NCBI RefSeq assembly: GCF_014287275.1
Contig: NZ_JACONZ010000005.1
Coordinates: 124,001 to 188,000 of the forward strand
DNA: 64,000 bases
Reading direction: 5' to 3'
From: Anaerofilum hominis
GTDB lineage: Bacteria; Bacillota; Clostridia; Oscillospirales; Ruminococcaceae
Below the pieces are notes generated by a model. That model did no database searches, was not told where the DNA came from, and worked only from the letters and a program-made list of their open reading frames with translations. The position numbers were made by a program, and so were the translations under genes. Position 1 is the first letter of the stretch; each line of letters opens with the position of its first letter. Below are positions 1 to 8,553 of this stretch, in pieces.

Positions 1-1
1 G

Positions 2-238
2 ACGTTTCGGGCCACCGTCCTCTTTGACGAGTTCCGGGTGGAGGATACCGGGGGCGGCATCCCGGCCGCGGCGCTGCCCCATATCTTTGAGCGGTTTTGG
101 CGGGGTCCCGGGTCGCCGCCCGGCTCCGCGGGCATTGGCCTGCCGCTGGCCCGCGCCATCGCCCAGGGGCAGAACGGCGCGCTCACCGCCGCCAATACCG
201 CCCAGGGGGCCTGTTTTACCCTGCGGCTCTTCCGGTGA
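2..238 (+). CDS. Sensor histidine kinase, C-terminal end (5' truncated by window edge)
   Basis: The reading frame is open from the left edge and ends in TGA at 236-238. It encodes only the end of a HATPase_c ATP-binding domain. The G1-like box VEDTGGGIP, the F box IFERFWRG and a G2-like GIGLPLARAIAQ stretch are present in the order expected of two-component sensor kinases. The phosphoacceptor and sensor domains lie outside the window. The ABC ATPase and FtsX permease that follow on the same strand suggest a kinase/exporter module of the kind that senses and pumps out membrane-active peptides in Firmicutes; that link is inference from gene order. Confidence 0.8.
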   Translation, partial: TFRATVLFDEFRVEDTGGGIPAAALPHIFERFWRGPGSPPGSAGIGLPLARAIAQGQNGALTAANTAQGACFTLRLFR

Positions 239-383
239 CGGGACCGTCATCCTGCGGTCACCGGCCTGTCAGAAAGGGCGGTTAAAATAGAGACAGGCGC
301 GGGGCGGCACGGCAAGGCCCCGCACCCGGCGAGAGCCGTTGAAGCGGAGGCCGTATCCCGACTCCGCGAGGGAGGAAAAAAGA

Positions 384-1064
384 ATGTCCTATTTAAAGGT
401 AAAGGGTCTCGCGCGCACCTATGGCCAGGGGGAGGGCCGGGTCGAAGCGCTGCGCGGGGTCTCCTTTGAGGTACAGCGGGGGGAGTTTGTGGCGGTGATG
501 GGCCCCTCGGGCAGCGGAAAGTCCACCCTGATGCACCTGCTGGGCGGGGTGGAACGCCCCACCGCCGGGGCCATCGAACTGGAGGGGGTGGATCTGCTGG
601 CCCTGCCGGAGGAAAAGCTCACCCTGTTCCGCCGCCGGCAGATCGGCCTGGTCTATCAGTTCTACAACCTGGTGCCGCTTCTCACCGTGGCGGAAAACAT
701 TGCCCTGCCGCTGCTGCTGGACGGCCGCGCGCCCGCGCCCGGGCAATTGGAGGGGCTGGCGGCGCGGCTGGAGCTCAGCGAAAAACTGGGCGCTTACCCG
801 CATCAGCTCTCCGGCGGCCAGCAGCAGCGGGCGGGCATCGGCCGGGCCCTGATCACCTGTCCCGCGCTGCTGCTGGCGGACGAGCCCACCGGCAATCTGG
901 ACTCCGAAAATACCCGTCAGGTGATGGCCCTGCTGCGGGGGTTCCATCAGTCCATGGGGCAGACCATCCTCATGATCACCCACGACCGGGAGCTTGCCCT
1001 GCAGGCGCAGCGCATCCTCACGCTGGAGGATGGGCGCATTGTGAGAGACGAGGTGAACCGATGA
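384..1064 (+). CDS. ABC transporter ATP-binding protein (LolD/MacB/SalX-type)
   Basis: A 226-residue ATPase that would power the adjacent FtsX-type permease. The Walker A motif GPSGSGKST, the signature LSGGQQQR and the Walker B stretch [12 protein letters not shown] are intact, followed by the H-loop histidine in MITHDRE. The ATG at 384 is chosen over an upstream in-frame ATG at 339 because a GGAGG sits 8-10 bases before it and family members begin with the [13 protein letters not shown] strand. The stop overlaps the permease start (ATGA at 1061), so the two are translationally coupled. By family and position after a sensor kinase, it probably exports antimicrobial peptides, lipids or lipoproteins; the substrate cannot be read from the sequence. 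Confidence 0.93.
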   Translation: MSYLKVKGLARTYGQGEGRVEALRGVSFEVQRGEFVAVMGPSGSGKSTLMHLLGGVERPTAGAIELEGVDLLALPEEKLTLFRRRQIGLVYQFYNLVPLLTVAENIALPLLLDGRAPAPGQLEGLAARLELSEKLGAYPHQLSGGQQQRAGIGRALITCPALLLADEPTGNLDSENTRQVMALLRGFHQSMGQTILMITHDRELALQAQRILTLEDGRIVRDEVNR

Positions 1065-2827
1065 AAGCGATCTGGTTTCTCACCGCCCGGCAGCTGCGCC
1101 GGGGCGGCTGGCGCAGCGGTCTGGCCCTCTGTGCCGCCCTGCTCTCGGTGATCCTGCTCTCCGGCACGCTGCTGGGCGGCCAGGCGCTCTCCGACCTGCT
1201 GGTCCGCGGCGAGACGCTGGGGGCGCTGGTGCCCCTGATCCGGGCAGCCGCCGCAGTGCTGATCGTTTTTCTGCTGCTGGCCACCGGCGTGTTGATCCGC
1301 AGCAGCTTTGCCGCCTCGCTGGCCCAGCGGGTGAGGATGCTGGGACAGCTGGCCAGCGTGGGGGCCACCCGCCGTCAGCTGCGGGCCAGCGTTTATCTGG
1401 AAGCCCTGCTCTTGGGAGCCGTCGCCATCCCGGCCGGCCTGCTGGCGGCGCTGGCGGGGCTGGGGACGGCCTTTGCCCTGCTCAACCGCAGCGGGGCGTT
1501 TGCAGCGCTGTTCGGGCGGCTGCGCCTGCCCCTTTCCCCGCCGCTCCTGGCGGGCTGCGCGCTGCTCTCGCTGCTGGAGCTGCTGCTGGCCGCCCACGGC
1601 CCGGCCCGGCGGGCTTTCTGCATCGCGCCGCTGGACGCGGTGCGCCGCCCTGCAGAGGCTGGGGCCCCCCGCCGGGCCCGTCGCTGGAAAAAGGGCGCCG
1701 GAGCGCCGGCCCAGCTGGCCCGGCGCAGCCTGGACCGGGCGGGAGCCCGCTTCCGCCCGCTGGCCGCCAGCATTGCGGCCTGTGTGGCGGCGGTGCTGGT
1801 CTCGGCCGGGTTTATCGAGGGGGTCGGCCGGGCCTACGGCGGCAGCGTCCCCACCTACCACTACCGGGCCTGCGTCTGGGGCAACGCGGGCAGCCGGCCG
1901 GCTGCGGCGCTGGCGGAGATCGGCGGCTGGGACGGTGTTCTGGTCGCCGAGGAGTTCTATTACTGGCAGACCCCCGACTGCTTGACCTTTACCGTGATCC
2001 TGGAGGACGATGACTTCGCCCGCTGGTACGGGGCGCCCATGAGGCCCCAGGCGGGAGAGGTCCCCTGTGTGGAGGCCTCTGCCGGAAGCAGTGCGCCCGC
2101 TGCGGCGCGTGCGCCGCTTTATGAGGATTTTACCAGCGTTTTGGCCGGCAGCTGTGATGACCCGCTGCCCTATGGCTGCGGGCCGAGCCCTTATTCGGGC
2201 GATGTGTCTTCGGTTCGGGTGACCAGCCGCAGCGCGATGGAGGCGGTCACCGGCGGCGACGGCTTTACCCGGCAGGACCGCAGCTTTGCAGTCTACGCCG
2301 ACCCAAAGGACGCCCCCGCCCTCACCCAAAGGCTGACAAGCTTCTTCCGCAGGGCGCAGATCACCCAATATGCGATCCAGGACTACACGCCGGGGTCCGA
2401 GTGGGCCGTCCGGCGCGCCGCGGTCCCCCTGCTGCTGCGGGTCTTTTTCGGGGGATTTCTGGCTCTGGTGCTGGCGTTCTGTGCCGCGGGGGTGCTCGGC
2501 ACCGTGGGCGCGGGGCTGCAGCTGCGCCGCAGGGAGCTGGCGCTGCTGCGCGCAGCGGGCGCGTCTGTCGGCCAGCTGCGGCGGATGCTGGCGCTGGAGG
2601 CGGTCTCCTACGGGGCCGCGGGCGTCCTTTTCGGCCTGCCGCTGGGGATGGCGTTTCTCGCTCTGATCGGCCGGCTGCTCTGGATGGGGCTGTTCGACCT
2701 CTTTTCCCCGCTGCCGGCGCTGGCCGCCTGTTTGGGGGCGGCAGGGGTCAGCGGACTGGCCCTGGCAGTCAGCCTGCGCGCGCTGGAGCGGCTGCCGCTG
2801 GCGGAGGCCCTCTCGTCCGGCGAGTGA
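1061..2827 (+). CDS. FtsX-like ABC transporter permease
   Basis: A 588-residue permease partnered with the upstream ATPase through an ATGA overlap. Two FtsX cores are visible. The first spans about residues 60-200 and contains the RMLGQLASVGATRRQLR coupling segment between helices. The second, at about residues 465-580, repeats the pattern as RRRELALLRAAGASVGQLRR. Between them, about residues 245-450 form a large domain without hydrophobic segments, probably exposed outside the membrane. About eight membrane helices are predicted by eye, plus a first helix near residues 20-40. The length and two-core layout fit single-polypeptide exporters of the BceB/SalY group. Confidence 0.9.
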   Translation: MKAIWFLTARQLRRGGWRSGLALCAALLSVILLSGTLLGGQALSDLLVRGETLGALVPLIRAAAAVLIVFLLLATGVLIRSSFAASLAQRVRMLGQLASVGATRRQLRASVYLEALLLGAVAIPAGLLAALAGLGTAFALLNRSGAFAALFGRLRLPLSPPLLAGCALLSLLELLLAAHGPARRAFCIAPLDAVRRPAEAGAPRRARRWKKGAGAPAQLARRSLDRAGARFRPLAASIAACVAAVLVSAGFIEGVGRAYGGSVPTYHYRACVWGNAGSRPAAALAEIGGWDGVLVAEEFYYWQTPDCLTFTVILEDDDFARWYGAPMRPQAGEVPCVEASAGSSAPAAARAPLYEDFTSVLAGSCDDPLPYGCGPSPYSGDVSSVRVTSRSAMEAVTGGDGFTRQDRSFAVYADPKDAPALTQRLTSFFRRAQITQYAIQDYTPGSEWAVRRAAVPLLLRVFFGGFLALVLAFCAAGVLGTVGAGLQLRRRELALLRAAGASVGQLRRMLALEAVSYGAAGVLFGLPLGMAFLALIGRLLWMGLFDLFSPLPALAACLGAAGVSGLALAVSLRALERLPLAEALSSGE

Positions 2828-2880
2828 ACGGCCTCCCACTTGGCCTCTTTTCCAGCCTGCGGCCCGTTGTCCCCGCCTGT

Positions 2881-2907
2881 CCCCCGCCGTTTCCGGCGGG
2901 GGATTTT
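2881..2907 (+). terminator. Rho-independent terminator after the ABC exporter
   Basis: CCCCCGCCG pairs perfectly with CGGCGGGGG around a TTTC loop and is followed by ATTTTCT. It lies 54 bases after the permease stop. Confidence 0.75.
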
Positions 2908-2940
2908 CTGTCCGCAGGGGTATTCTGTCCGGAATGGATA

Positions 2941-2949
2941 TGATACAAT
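2941..2949 (+). promoter_or_regulatory. Extended -10 promoter for the YitT gene
   Basis: TGATACAAT is an extended -10 element (TG, one base, TACAAT). No good -35 is visible 17 bases upstream. It would give a leader of about 215 bases, GC-rich and with no riboswitch I recognise. Confidence 0.5.
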
Positions 2950-3170
2950 GGGAAAGAAAACGGGCGGCGCGCTGTTCCGGCTTCGGGACGCTGCCGGGGG
3001 CCTTTGCAGCAGTTTCCGCAAAACCTGCCGGGCGGCGGCTCTGCCGCGAAAGGCGCGGGAGCGCCGCCGGTCTCCCGCCGCCCGAACGGGGCTTTGACCG
3101 GGGACGCCTCCCCGGCGCGGCCCGGGGAAGCGCGCGGGGGCTGTGAGCGAAAACCAGGGGGGAAAGTTGT

Positions 3171-4037
3171 ATGAAAGCAAAACGCATCAGAGAGCTGTTG
3201 ATCGACCTGCTGTACGACGTTGTGGGCAGCGTGGTATACGGGGTGGGCATTTACCTGTTTGCCAGCCAGGGCGGCTTTGCCACGGGCGGTTTTTCCGGCC
3301 TGGGGCTGATGGTGAACCACCTCACCGGCCTGCCCATCGGCACCTTGACGCTGGTGTTCAACATCCCGGTGATCATCCTCAGCTATAAAACGCTGGGCAA
3401 GGTGTTTTTGGCCAAAAGTCTCAAGACCATGGTCATCCAGACCCTGATCCTGGACCTGGTGATGCCGCTGTTCCCGGTTTACCGGGGCAACCAGCTGCTT
3501 GCCGCCCTGTTCACCGGGGTGCTGATGGGCGCCGGGCTGGTGCTGGTGTACATGCGCGGCTCGTCCACCGGCGGCAGTGATTTTCTCACCCTGTCGCTGC
3601 ACAAGGTGCTGCCCCACATCTCGGTGGGCCAGTTCTCGCTGATGATCGACAGCCTCATCCTGCTGGCGGGGGCGTTTGCCTACGGCAATATCGACGCGGC
3701 GCTCTACGGGCTGATCTCCACCTTTGCCTGCAGCCAGGTCATGGACCGGGTGCTCTACGGCGCGGGCAGCGGCAAGATGGCCCTCATCATCACCGACAAG
3801 GGCATGGAGGCCGCCCGGGCCATCAGCGACGAGACCGACCGCGGCTCCACGCTGGTGCGGTCCATTGGCACCTTTTCCGGCACCGAGCGGGACCTGCTGA
3901 TCTGCGCCTGCAGCAAGAGCCAGATCTTCAAGGTGCGCTCGGCGGCCCACGCGGTGGACGATGACGCGCTGGTGATGATCACCGAGGTGGACGAGGTGTA
4001 CGGCGAGGGCTTTAAACCGCCCGAGGTAAAAAAATAG
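3171..4037 (+). CDS. YitT family membrane protein (DUF161 plus DUF2179)
   Basis: A 288-residue protein of the YitT/YvjA family. About five hydrophobic helices fill residues 15-200, with the family-typical RGSSTGGSDFL stretch after helix four. The soluble C-terminal part (about residues 205-285) matches the DUF2179 domain, a ferredoxin-like fold. The start at 3171 follows GGGGGGAAAG at a proper distance. The molecular function of this family is not firmly known. A terminator follows directly, so the gene appears monocistronic. Confidence 0.9.
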   Translation: MKAKRIRELLIDLLYDVVGSVVYGVGIYLFASQGGFATGGFSGLGLMVNHLTGLPIGTLTLVFNIPVIILSYKTLGKVFLAKSLKTMVIQTLILDLVMPLFPVYRGNQLLAALFTGVLMGAGLVLVYMRGSSTGGSDFLTLSLHKVLPHISVGQFSLMIDSLILLAGAFAYGNIDAALYGLISTFACSQVMDRVLYGAGSGKMALIITDKGMEAARAISDETDRGSTLVRSIGTFSGTERDLLICACSKSQIFKVRSAAHAVDDDALVMITEVDEVYGEGFKPPEVKK

Positions 4038-4044
4038 CTCGCTG

Positions 4045-4078
4045 AAACGGTGCGGCCGCCCGGCTGCGCCGTTTTTTT
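4045..4078 (+). terminator. Rho-independent terminator after yitT-like gene
   Basis: AACGGTGCGGCC pairs with GGCTGCGCCGTT (two G-U pairs) around GCCC and runs into seven T residues, starting 7 bases after the stop codon. Confidence 0.8.
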
Positions 4079-4244
4079 GCCCGCGCGCGGGGGCCTCCGC
4101 CTGCCCCGGCCCGCCCTTGGCATCCCGCGCCCGGGTCCTGCCGGGGCCGCGGCGGCCTTTGGGCGGACGGCCGGGGCGGCAGGTACGGCTTTTTGCGGCG
4201 CAGCCTCCTTGCGAGAGGCGCCGGGGCGGATTTCCCCAAATTCC

Positions 4245-4437
4245 ACAGAGTTTTCAACATTGCCGTGGAAAACAAAGCCCGGTTTTCCCCAATACAACAT
4301 TTCTACGCGGGCTCATTGCATATAAATTTCTCGGTTTCTGCATATTTTGGTTTTAATTGGTAAAACAAAGGAAAAAGTTGGGACCGGGGATTACGATTTG
4401 TATAGAGCCGAAAAAACTGAAATGTTGAAAACTCTGT
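4245..4437. repeat. 17-bp inverted repeat flanking an AT-rich segment with DnaA-box-like 9-mers
   Basis: The 17-mer ACAGAGTTTTCAACATT at 4245-4261 recurs as its exact reverse complement at 4421-4437. The enclosed DNA and the next 100 bases are much more AT-rich than the surroundings. TTTTCCACA (one mismatch to the DnaA box TTATCCACA) lies at 4473-4481, and related 9-mers lie at 4264-4272 (reverse) and 4647-4655. No gene is seen between 4038 and 4779. Confidence 0.45.
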
Positions 4438-4525
4438 TGAAAATGTTAATAACAGCGGTTTTGCATCCTGTTTTTTCCACATCGCCGGGACGGGAAGTGA
4501 CAACCTTCCAAAACTTTACGTTGAA

Positions 4526-4555
4526 TTGACAGAGAATGGGGCGAGCTGATATACA
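4526..4555 (+). promoter_or_regulatory. Sigma-A type promoter upstream of darA
   Basis: TTGACA (4526-4531), 18 bases, then TATACA (4550-4555). A second candidate nearer the gene is an extended -10, TGGTAAAAT at 4715-4723. Either could drive darA and the genes after it. Confidence 0.55.
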
Positions 4556-4779
4556 TTCTCAAAAAGGGAAAAAGCGCTGCCCGCGGCACGACAAAAATCC
4601 ATAAAGGCCCGGCGTGTGCGGGCGGTTTTCACGTCTTTTCCAGAAGTTTTCCACCAAAAAATGCCCGCGAAAGCCCCCGCCGCGCGCAAAATGGTGGAAA
4701 TCCGCGCCGCCGCGTGGTAAAATGAGACTATCCCAGGATGGGGGCAAAATGTTCCCACAGGCGCAAGGAGGCCAACACT

Positions 4780-5103
4780 ATGAAAATGATCACTGCGATC
4801 GTCAACAAAGAGGATTCCAATGCGGTTTCGTCCGCCCTCACCAAGGCCGGGTTTTCCGTCACCAAACTCTCGACCACCGGCGGCTTCCTGATGGCGGGCA
4901 ACGTCACCATGCTCATCGGCGTGGAGGATGAAAAGGTGGACGAGGTCATCTCGCTCATCTCGGAACACTCCAAGCAGCGCAAGGAGATCGTCCCCTCCAC
5001 CGCGTCTTACGGCATCGGGGTCACCACGGCTTTCCCGCTGGAGGTCACGGTGGGCGGCGCGACGGTGTTCGTCACCAATGTCGAGCGGTTCGAGAAGCTC
5101 TGA
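4780..5103 (+). CDS. darA: Cyclic-di-AMP receptor DarA (PstA/YaaQ)
   Basis: A 107-residue PII-like protein. It begins MKMITAIVNKEDSNAV and contains the family hallmark TKLSTTGGFLMAGNVTMLIG, matching DarA of Bacillus and Staphylococcus, which binds cyclic-di-AMP as a homotrimer; its output partner is unknown. The ATG at 4780 is preferred to the in-frame ATG at 4738 because GCAAGGAGG precedes it and the length then equals that of known family members (about 109). Its stop overlaps the holB start by one base (TGATG). The order darA-holB-ricT-trmN6-rsmI is the same as near the Bacillus origin. Confidence 0.95.
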   Translation: MKMITAIVNKEDSNAVSSALTKAGFSVTKLSTTGGFLMAGNVTMLIGVEDEKVDEVISLISEHSKQRKEIVPSTASYGIGVTTAFPLEVTVGGATVFVTNVERFEKL

Positions 5104-6035
5104 TGCTGGAAAAGCTCTGCGGCAACGAAGAGCTGAAGGCGGGCCTCTCGGCGGCGCTGGCCGCCGGGCGGCTGCCCCACAGCGTACTGCTCTGCGGCGC
5201 CGGGGGGCTGGGTAAAAACTTTGCCGCGCGGCTGATCGCGGCGGACTATCTCTACCCCGCGGGGGGGCCGGGCGCCGAGGCGGTGCTGGCGGGACGTTCG
5301 CCCGAGTGTCTGGTGGTGCGCGCAGAGGGCGCGGCGGACATCATCCCGGTGGCGCGGGTGCGCGAGCTGCGCGCGGCCGTGCGGGCCACCGGTCTGTCGG
5401 CTGAGGGCCGTGTGGCCCTGATCGAGGACGCGCAGAAGATGCAGGCCGCCGCCGCGAACGCTTTGCTCAAGGCGCTGGAGGAGCCGCCCACCGGCGTGCT
5501 CTTTTTGCTCACTGCCCACAGCGAGGCGGCGATCCTGCCCACCATCCGCTCGCGCTGCGCGGCCTATACGCTTGCCCCGCTGGAGCGGGAGGAATGTGTG
5601 CGCCTGCTGTGCGGCCGCGGCTGCCCCAAGGGGGACGCGGCCTTTCTCAGCGCCGTGTACGGGGGCGCGCTGGGCCGCTGCCTGCAGGCGGCCGGGGACC
5701 CGCAGCGGTTTGCGCTACTGCGGGCGGCCGCGGACTTTGTCTCCCTTTCCGCAAAGGGGGACCGGTTTGGCCTGCTTGCGGCGGCAAAAGAGTTTGAGAC
5801 AAAATCAAAGCGTGAGGAGGCGGGGATCTTCCTCTCCGATCTGGCGGAGCTGTATGCGGCGGCGCTGGATGGGCGGGAGATCCCCGGCCTGCCCGCTGTT
5901 TCACGGCCGGCCGCAGCGCGCGCGCTGCCGGCCGTTTTTGAGGCGGCGCGCCGTCTGCGCGCCGCCGGCAACGCAAAGCTGGTCTGTACCCTGCTGGCCC
6001 TGCGGCTGGCGGATGCAAACGCGGCGCGCCCCTAG
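5103..6035 (+). CDS. holB: DNA polymerase III subunit delta' (clamp loader)
   Basis: A 310-residue AAA+ protein of the replication clamp loader. Near the N terminus, LPHSVLLCGAGGLGKNFAARL corresponds to the first strand and P-loop region; the P-loop reads GAGGLGKN. This is followed by ALIEDAQKMQAAAANALLK with the sensor region, LEEPPTGVLFLLTA, and ILPTIRSRC, the SRC motif that supplies an arginine finger. The C-terminal helical domain fills the rest. The position after darA and before ricT is the standard Firmicutes arrangement. Between 6036 and 6329 no gene or clear terminator is seen. Confidence 0.93.
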   Translation: MLEKLCGNEELKAGLSAALAAGRLPHSVLLCGAGGLGKNFAARLIAADYLYPAGGPGAEAVLAGRSPECLVVRAEGAADIIPVARVRELRAAVRATGLSAEGRVALIEDAQKMQAAAANALLKALEEPPTGVLFLLTAHSEAAILPTIRSRCAAYTLAPLEREECVRLLCGRGCPKGDAAFLSAVYGGALGRCLQAAGDPQRFALLRAAADFVSLSAKGDRFGLLAAAKEFETKSKREEAGIFLSDLAELYAAALDGREIPGLPAVSRPAAARALPAVFEAARRLRAAGNAKLVCTLLALRLADANAARP

Positions 6036-6329
6036 GCGGCGCAAGCCTGCCCCGGGCGTTTTGCGCGCTGCCGGACAGCCCCGTGCGGTCCCTTTCAGGC
6101 GGGGCCTGGGCGCGGCTGTCCGGCCCCTCTATCCTCTTGAAGCGCTGCCCAAAATTCCGCCGCAGGGCAGCGGCACTGAAACGATCCGCAGCGGCAGCGG
6201 CAGAGAGGGACGCCCCCTGCGGTCCCTGCTGGAAAGCTTTTTCTCCTTTTCGGGGATGGGCCGCAGGGCCGCGGTCCCCGGCGGGGGAAACGCCTTTTCC
6301 TCCTCTGCCGTGAAAGGATGGTTGAAAAG

Positions 6330-7442
6330 ATGACAAAAGTGATCGGCGTCCGGTTCAAGGCCGGAGGCAAGGTCTATTATTTCGATCCGGGCGGGCTCGA
6401 GATCGAAAAGGACGACTATGTGATCGTGGAGACCTCGCGCGGCACCGAGTGCGGCGAGGTCTCCCAGGGCATCCACGAGGTGCCGGCGGGCAGCCTGGTC
6501 AAGCCGCTCAAGGTGGTGGCGCGGCTGGCGGACGACGCGGATATCCGGCGCATGCGCCAGAACCGCGAGGATGAAAGCCGCGCTTTCAGCGTCTGCGAAG
6601 AGCGCATCGCCAAGCACAAGCTGGAGATGAAGCTCATCGATGTGGAGTACACCTTTGACCGCAGCAAGATCCTGTTCTATTTTACGGCGGACGGGCGCAT
6701 CGATTTCCGCGAGCTGGTCAAGGATCTGGCGGGAGTGTTCCGCACCCGGATCGAGCTGCGTCAGATCGGCGTGCGGGACGAGAGCAAAATGCTGGGGGGC
6801 CTGGGCATCTGCGGCCAGCCTTTCTGCTGCAGCCGCTTTTTGACTGATTTCCAGCCCGTGTCCATCAAGATGGCCAAAGAGCAGGGCCTTTCGCTGAACC
6901 CCACCAAGATCAGCGGGACCTGCGGCCGCCTGATGTGCTGCCTGGCCTACGAGCAGCCCGCCTACGAATACCTGTCCGGCATCACGCCCGGCGTGACCAG
7001 CTATGTCAAGACGCCGGACGGCGAGGGCACGGTGTGCGAGGTGAACCTGATCTCGGGCAGCATCAAGGTGCGGCTGGACCAGTCGCCTGAGCTGCCCAAG
7101 ACCTATCACCGGGACGAGATCGTCATCCTGCGGGCGGCGACCCGCAAAAACGCCAAGCGCAAGCCGCAGCAGGGGGCCGGGCGGCCCCAGCAGGAGCGTC
7201 AGCCCGGCGCGGGCGCGGCCCGGCGCGAGCCGCCGCGCGAGCAGGCCCCGGTGTCCGCTGAGCGGCAGCGCCCGGCCGATGCGGCGGCCCCCGCGGCCCG
7301 GCCCCCGCGGCCGGAGGCCGATGCGGCCGCGCAGCAGGCAAAGCCCGCCGCTGCGCCCCGCAAGCGCCGCCGCGGCAAGCGGGGCGGCGGCAAAAAGGCA
7401 GACGGGCCGCAGCAGACGCAAAAGCCCGGCGGCGGAGACTAA
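6330..7442 (+). CDS. ricT: PSP1-domain protein RicT (YaaT), regulatory iron-sulfur protein
   Basis: A 370-residue homologue of RicT, which with RicA and RicF forms a [4Fe-4S] complex that assists RNase Y-dependent RNA processing and differentiation in Bacillus. The ATG at 6330 is preferred to the one at 6318: it gives MTKVIGVRFKAGGKVYYFDP like known RicT proteins. It also places the cysteine clusters CGQPFCC and CGRLMCC at residues 161/166/167 and 198/203/204, the numbering I recall for Bacillus RicT. The PSP1 domain covers about residues 60-145. After residue 270 the protein ends in a 100-residue low-complexity tail rich in Ala, Pro, Arg and Gln, ending in a basic KRRRGKRGGGKK run. This tail probably binds RNA; Bacillus RicT lacks it, as far as I know. 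Confidence 0.92.
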   Translation: MTKVIGVRFKAGGKVYYFDPGGLEIEKDDYVIVETSRGTECGEVSQGIHEVPAGSLVKPLKVVARLADDADIRRMRQNREDESRAFSVCEERIAKHKLEMKLIDVEYTFDRSKILFYFTADGRIDFRELVKDLAGVFRTRIELRQIGVRDESKMLGGLGICGQPFCCSRFLTDFQPVSIKMAKEQGLSLNPTKISGTCGRLMCCLAYEQPAYEYLSGITPGVTSYVKTPDGEGTVCEVNLISGSIKVRLDQSPELPKTYHRDEIVILRAATRKNAKRKPQQGAGRPQQERQPGAGAARREPPREQAPVSAERQRPADAAAPAARPPRPEADAAAQQAKPAAAPRKRRRGKRGGGKKADGPQQTQKPGGGD

Positions 7443-7522
7443 ATTCCCGGCGGCGGGACAAATTTGCCGCTTGATTATTCCGTGTTTTATGATAAAATAA
7501 AGGAAAATGGAGGTGTTAAAAC

Positions 7523-7693
7523 ATGGCCTATAAAATCAGTGATGCCTGCATCGCCTGCGGCACCTGCGCTGGCGAGTGCCCTGTCGGCGCGATCGCCGAG
7601 GGCGACGGCAAGTACGAGATCGACGCTTCGGCCTGCATCAGCTGCGGTACCTGCGCTGGCGCCTGCCCGGTCGGCGCGATCGCCGAGGAGTAA
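7523..7693 (+). CDS. 2x[4Fe-4S] ferredoxin
   Basis: A 56-residue clostridial-type ferredoxin. Two copies of the cluster motif CxxCxxCxxxCP are present: [16 protein letters not shown] near residue 9 and [16 protein letters not shown] near residue 36. The two halves are almost identical, as expected from the internal duplication of this fold. It would be a soluble low-potential electron carrier. The ATG at 7523 follows TGGAGGTG at 7507-7514. A strong terminator follows at once, and a TTTATGATAAAAT stretch just upstream may hold its promoter, so it is probably transcribed alone at a high level. Confidence 0.95.
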   Translation: MAYKISDACIACGTCAGECPVGAIAEGDGKYEIDASACISCGTCAGACPVGAIAEE

Positions 7694-7710
7694 TCGGAAA
7701 AACCAAAAAA

Positions 7711-7742
7711 TCAGGGCGGGCGATATGCCCGCCCTGATTTTT
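7711..7742 (+). terminator. Rho-independent terminator after ferredoxin gene
   Basis: TCAGGGCGGGC and GCCCGCCCTGA form an 11-bp perfect stem with a GATAT loop. It is flanked by A residues upstream and T residues downstream and could work in both directions. Confidence 0.93.
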
Positions 7743-7794
7743 ACGCTGAAAAAACACCGCGCCTTTTAGGCGCGTTTTTGGGGAGGGCGTTGCT

Positions 7795-8553
7795 TTGGCG
7801 GTCACGGCGGAACTGCTGCGCGGCGGCACCCGCGTCTATGTGGACGGCCGGCACCGGTTTGGCACGGACGCCATGCTGCTGTCTGACTTCTGCGGCGTCC
7901 ACAGGGACTGGGCGGCCTGCGACCTGGGCAGCGGCTGCGGCATCATCCCGCTGCGCTGGCATGACGCGGGCCATCGCGGACCCTGCTGGGGCATTGAGCT
8001 GGACCCGCAGGGGACCGCGCTGCTGCAGCGCGCCGCCCGCGAGAGCGGCGCTGCGCATATCACGCCCCTCTCGGCGGATCTGCGGGCCCTGCCCCCTGCC
8101 CTGCCCCGGGCGGGGCTTGACCTGGTGAGCTGCAACCCGCCCTACTTCACCGGCGGTTTCGTGTCCTCAAAGCCTGGCAGGGGCGCGGCCAGGCATGAGC
8201 TGAGCTGTACGATAGAGGACGTCTGCGCCGCCGCGGCGCTGCTGCTGAAAGACGGCGGCCGCCTGTGCCTGTGCAACCGCCCGGCGCGGCTGGCGGACTG
8301 CATGGTCGCCATGCGCCTGCAGGGCATCGAGCCCAAACGGCTGCGCTTTGTGCGCCAGCGGCCGGAAAAGACGCCCTGGCTTTTTTTGCTGGACGGCAGG
8401 CGGCACGGCCGCCCGGGGCTGGCCCTGATGCCGGATCTGGTGATCGAGGCGGCGGAGGGCGGTTTTTCCGCCGAACTGCTGCGCATCTACGGCGGGCCGG
8501 GGCGGCAGGCCCGCCCGGACCTGCCGGAAAAGAAAGGGGAGAGCGGCTTTTGA
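7795..8553 (+). CDS. trmN6: tRNA1(Val) adenine-37 N6-methyltransferase-like protein (TrmN6/YfiC)
   Basis: A 252-residue class I SAM-dependent methyltransferase. The SAM loop reads DLGSGCGIIPL, and the catalytic motif SCNPPYF (an NPPY motif) marks methylation of an exocyclic amine on adenine. The opening VYVDGRHRFGTDAMLL is typical of the TrmN6/YabB family that modifies tRNA. The TTG at 7795 is taken as the start because GGGAGGGCG lies 7-15 bases before it. It overlaps rsmI by four bases (TTGA). In Bacillus, yabB likewise lies beside the rsmI gene. Confidence 0.88.
   Translation: MAVTAELLRGGTRVYVDGRHRFGTDAMLLSDFCGVHRDWAACDLGSGCGIIPLRWHDAGHRGPCWGIELDPQGTALLQRAARESGAAHITPLSADLRALPPALPRAGLDLVSCNPPYFTGGFVSSKPGRGAARHELSCTIEDVCAAAALLLKDGGRLCLCNRPARLADCMVAMRLQGIEPKRLRFVRQRPEKTPWLFLLDGRRHGRPGLALMPDLVIEAAEGGFSAELLRIYGGPGRQARPDLPEKKGESGF

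Noticed and set aside
947..3250. 767-codon open frame on the minus strand across the FtsX permease
   Set aside because: It is antisense to a clear permease gene, has the Gln/Arg/Pro-rich composition of GC-rich shadow frames and no ribosome site.
4240..4760. Calling this region oriC
   Set aside because: Only one box is within one mismatch of the DnaA consensus, and dnaA/dnaN are not adjacent; kept as a finding, not as an origin.
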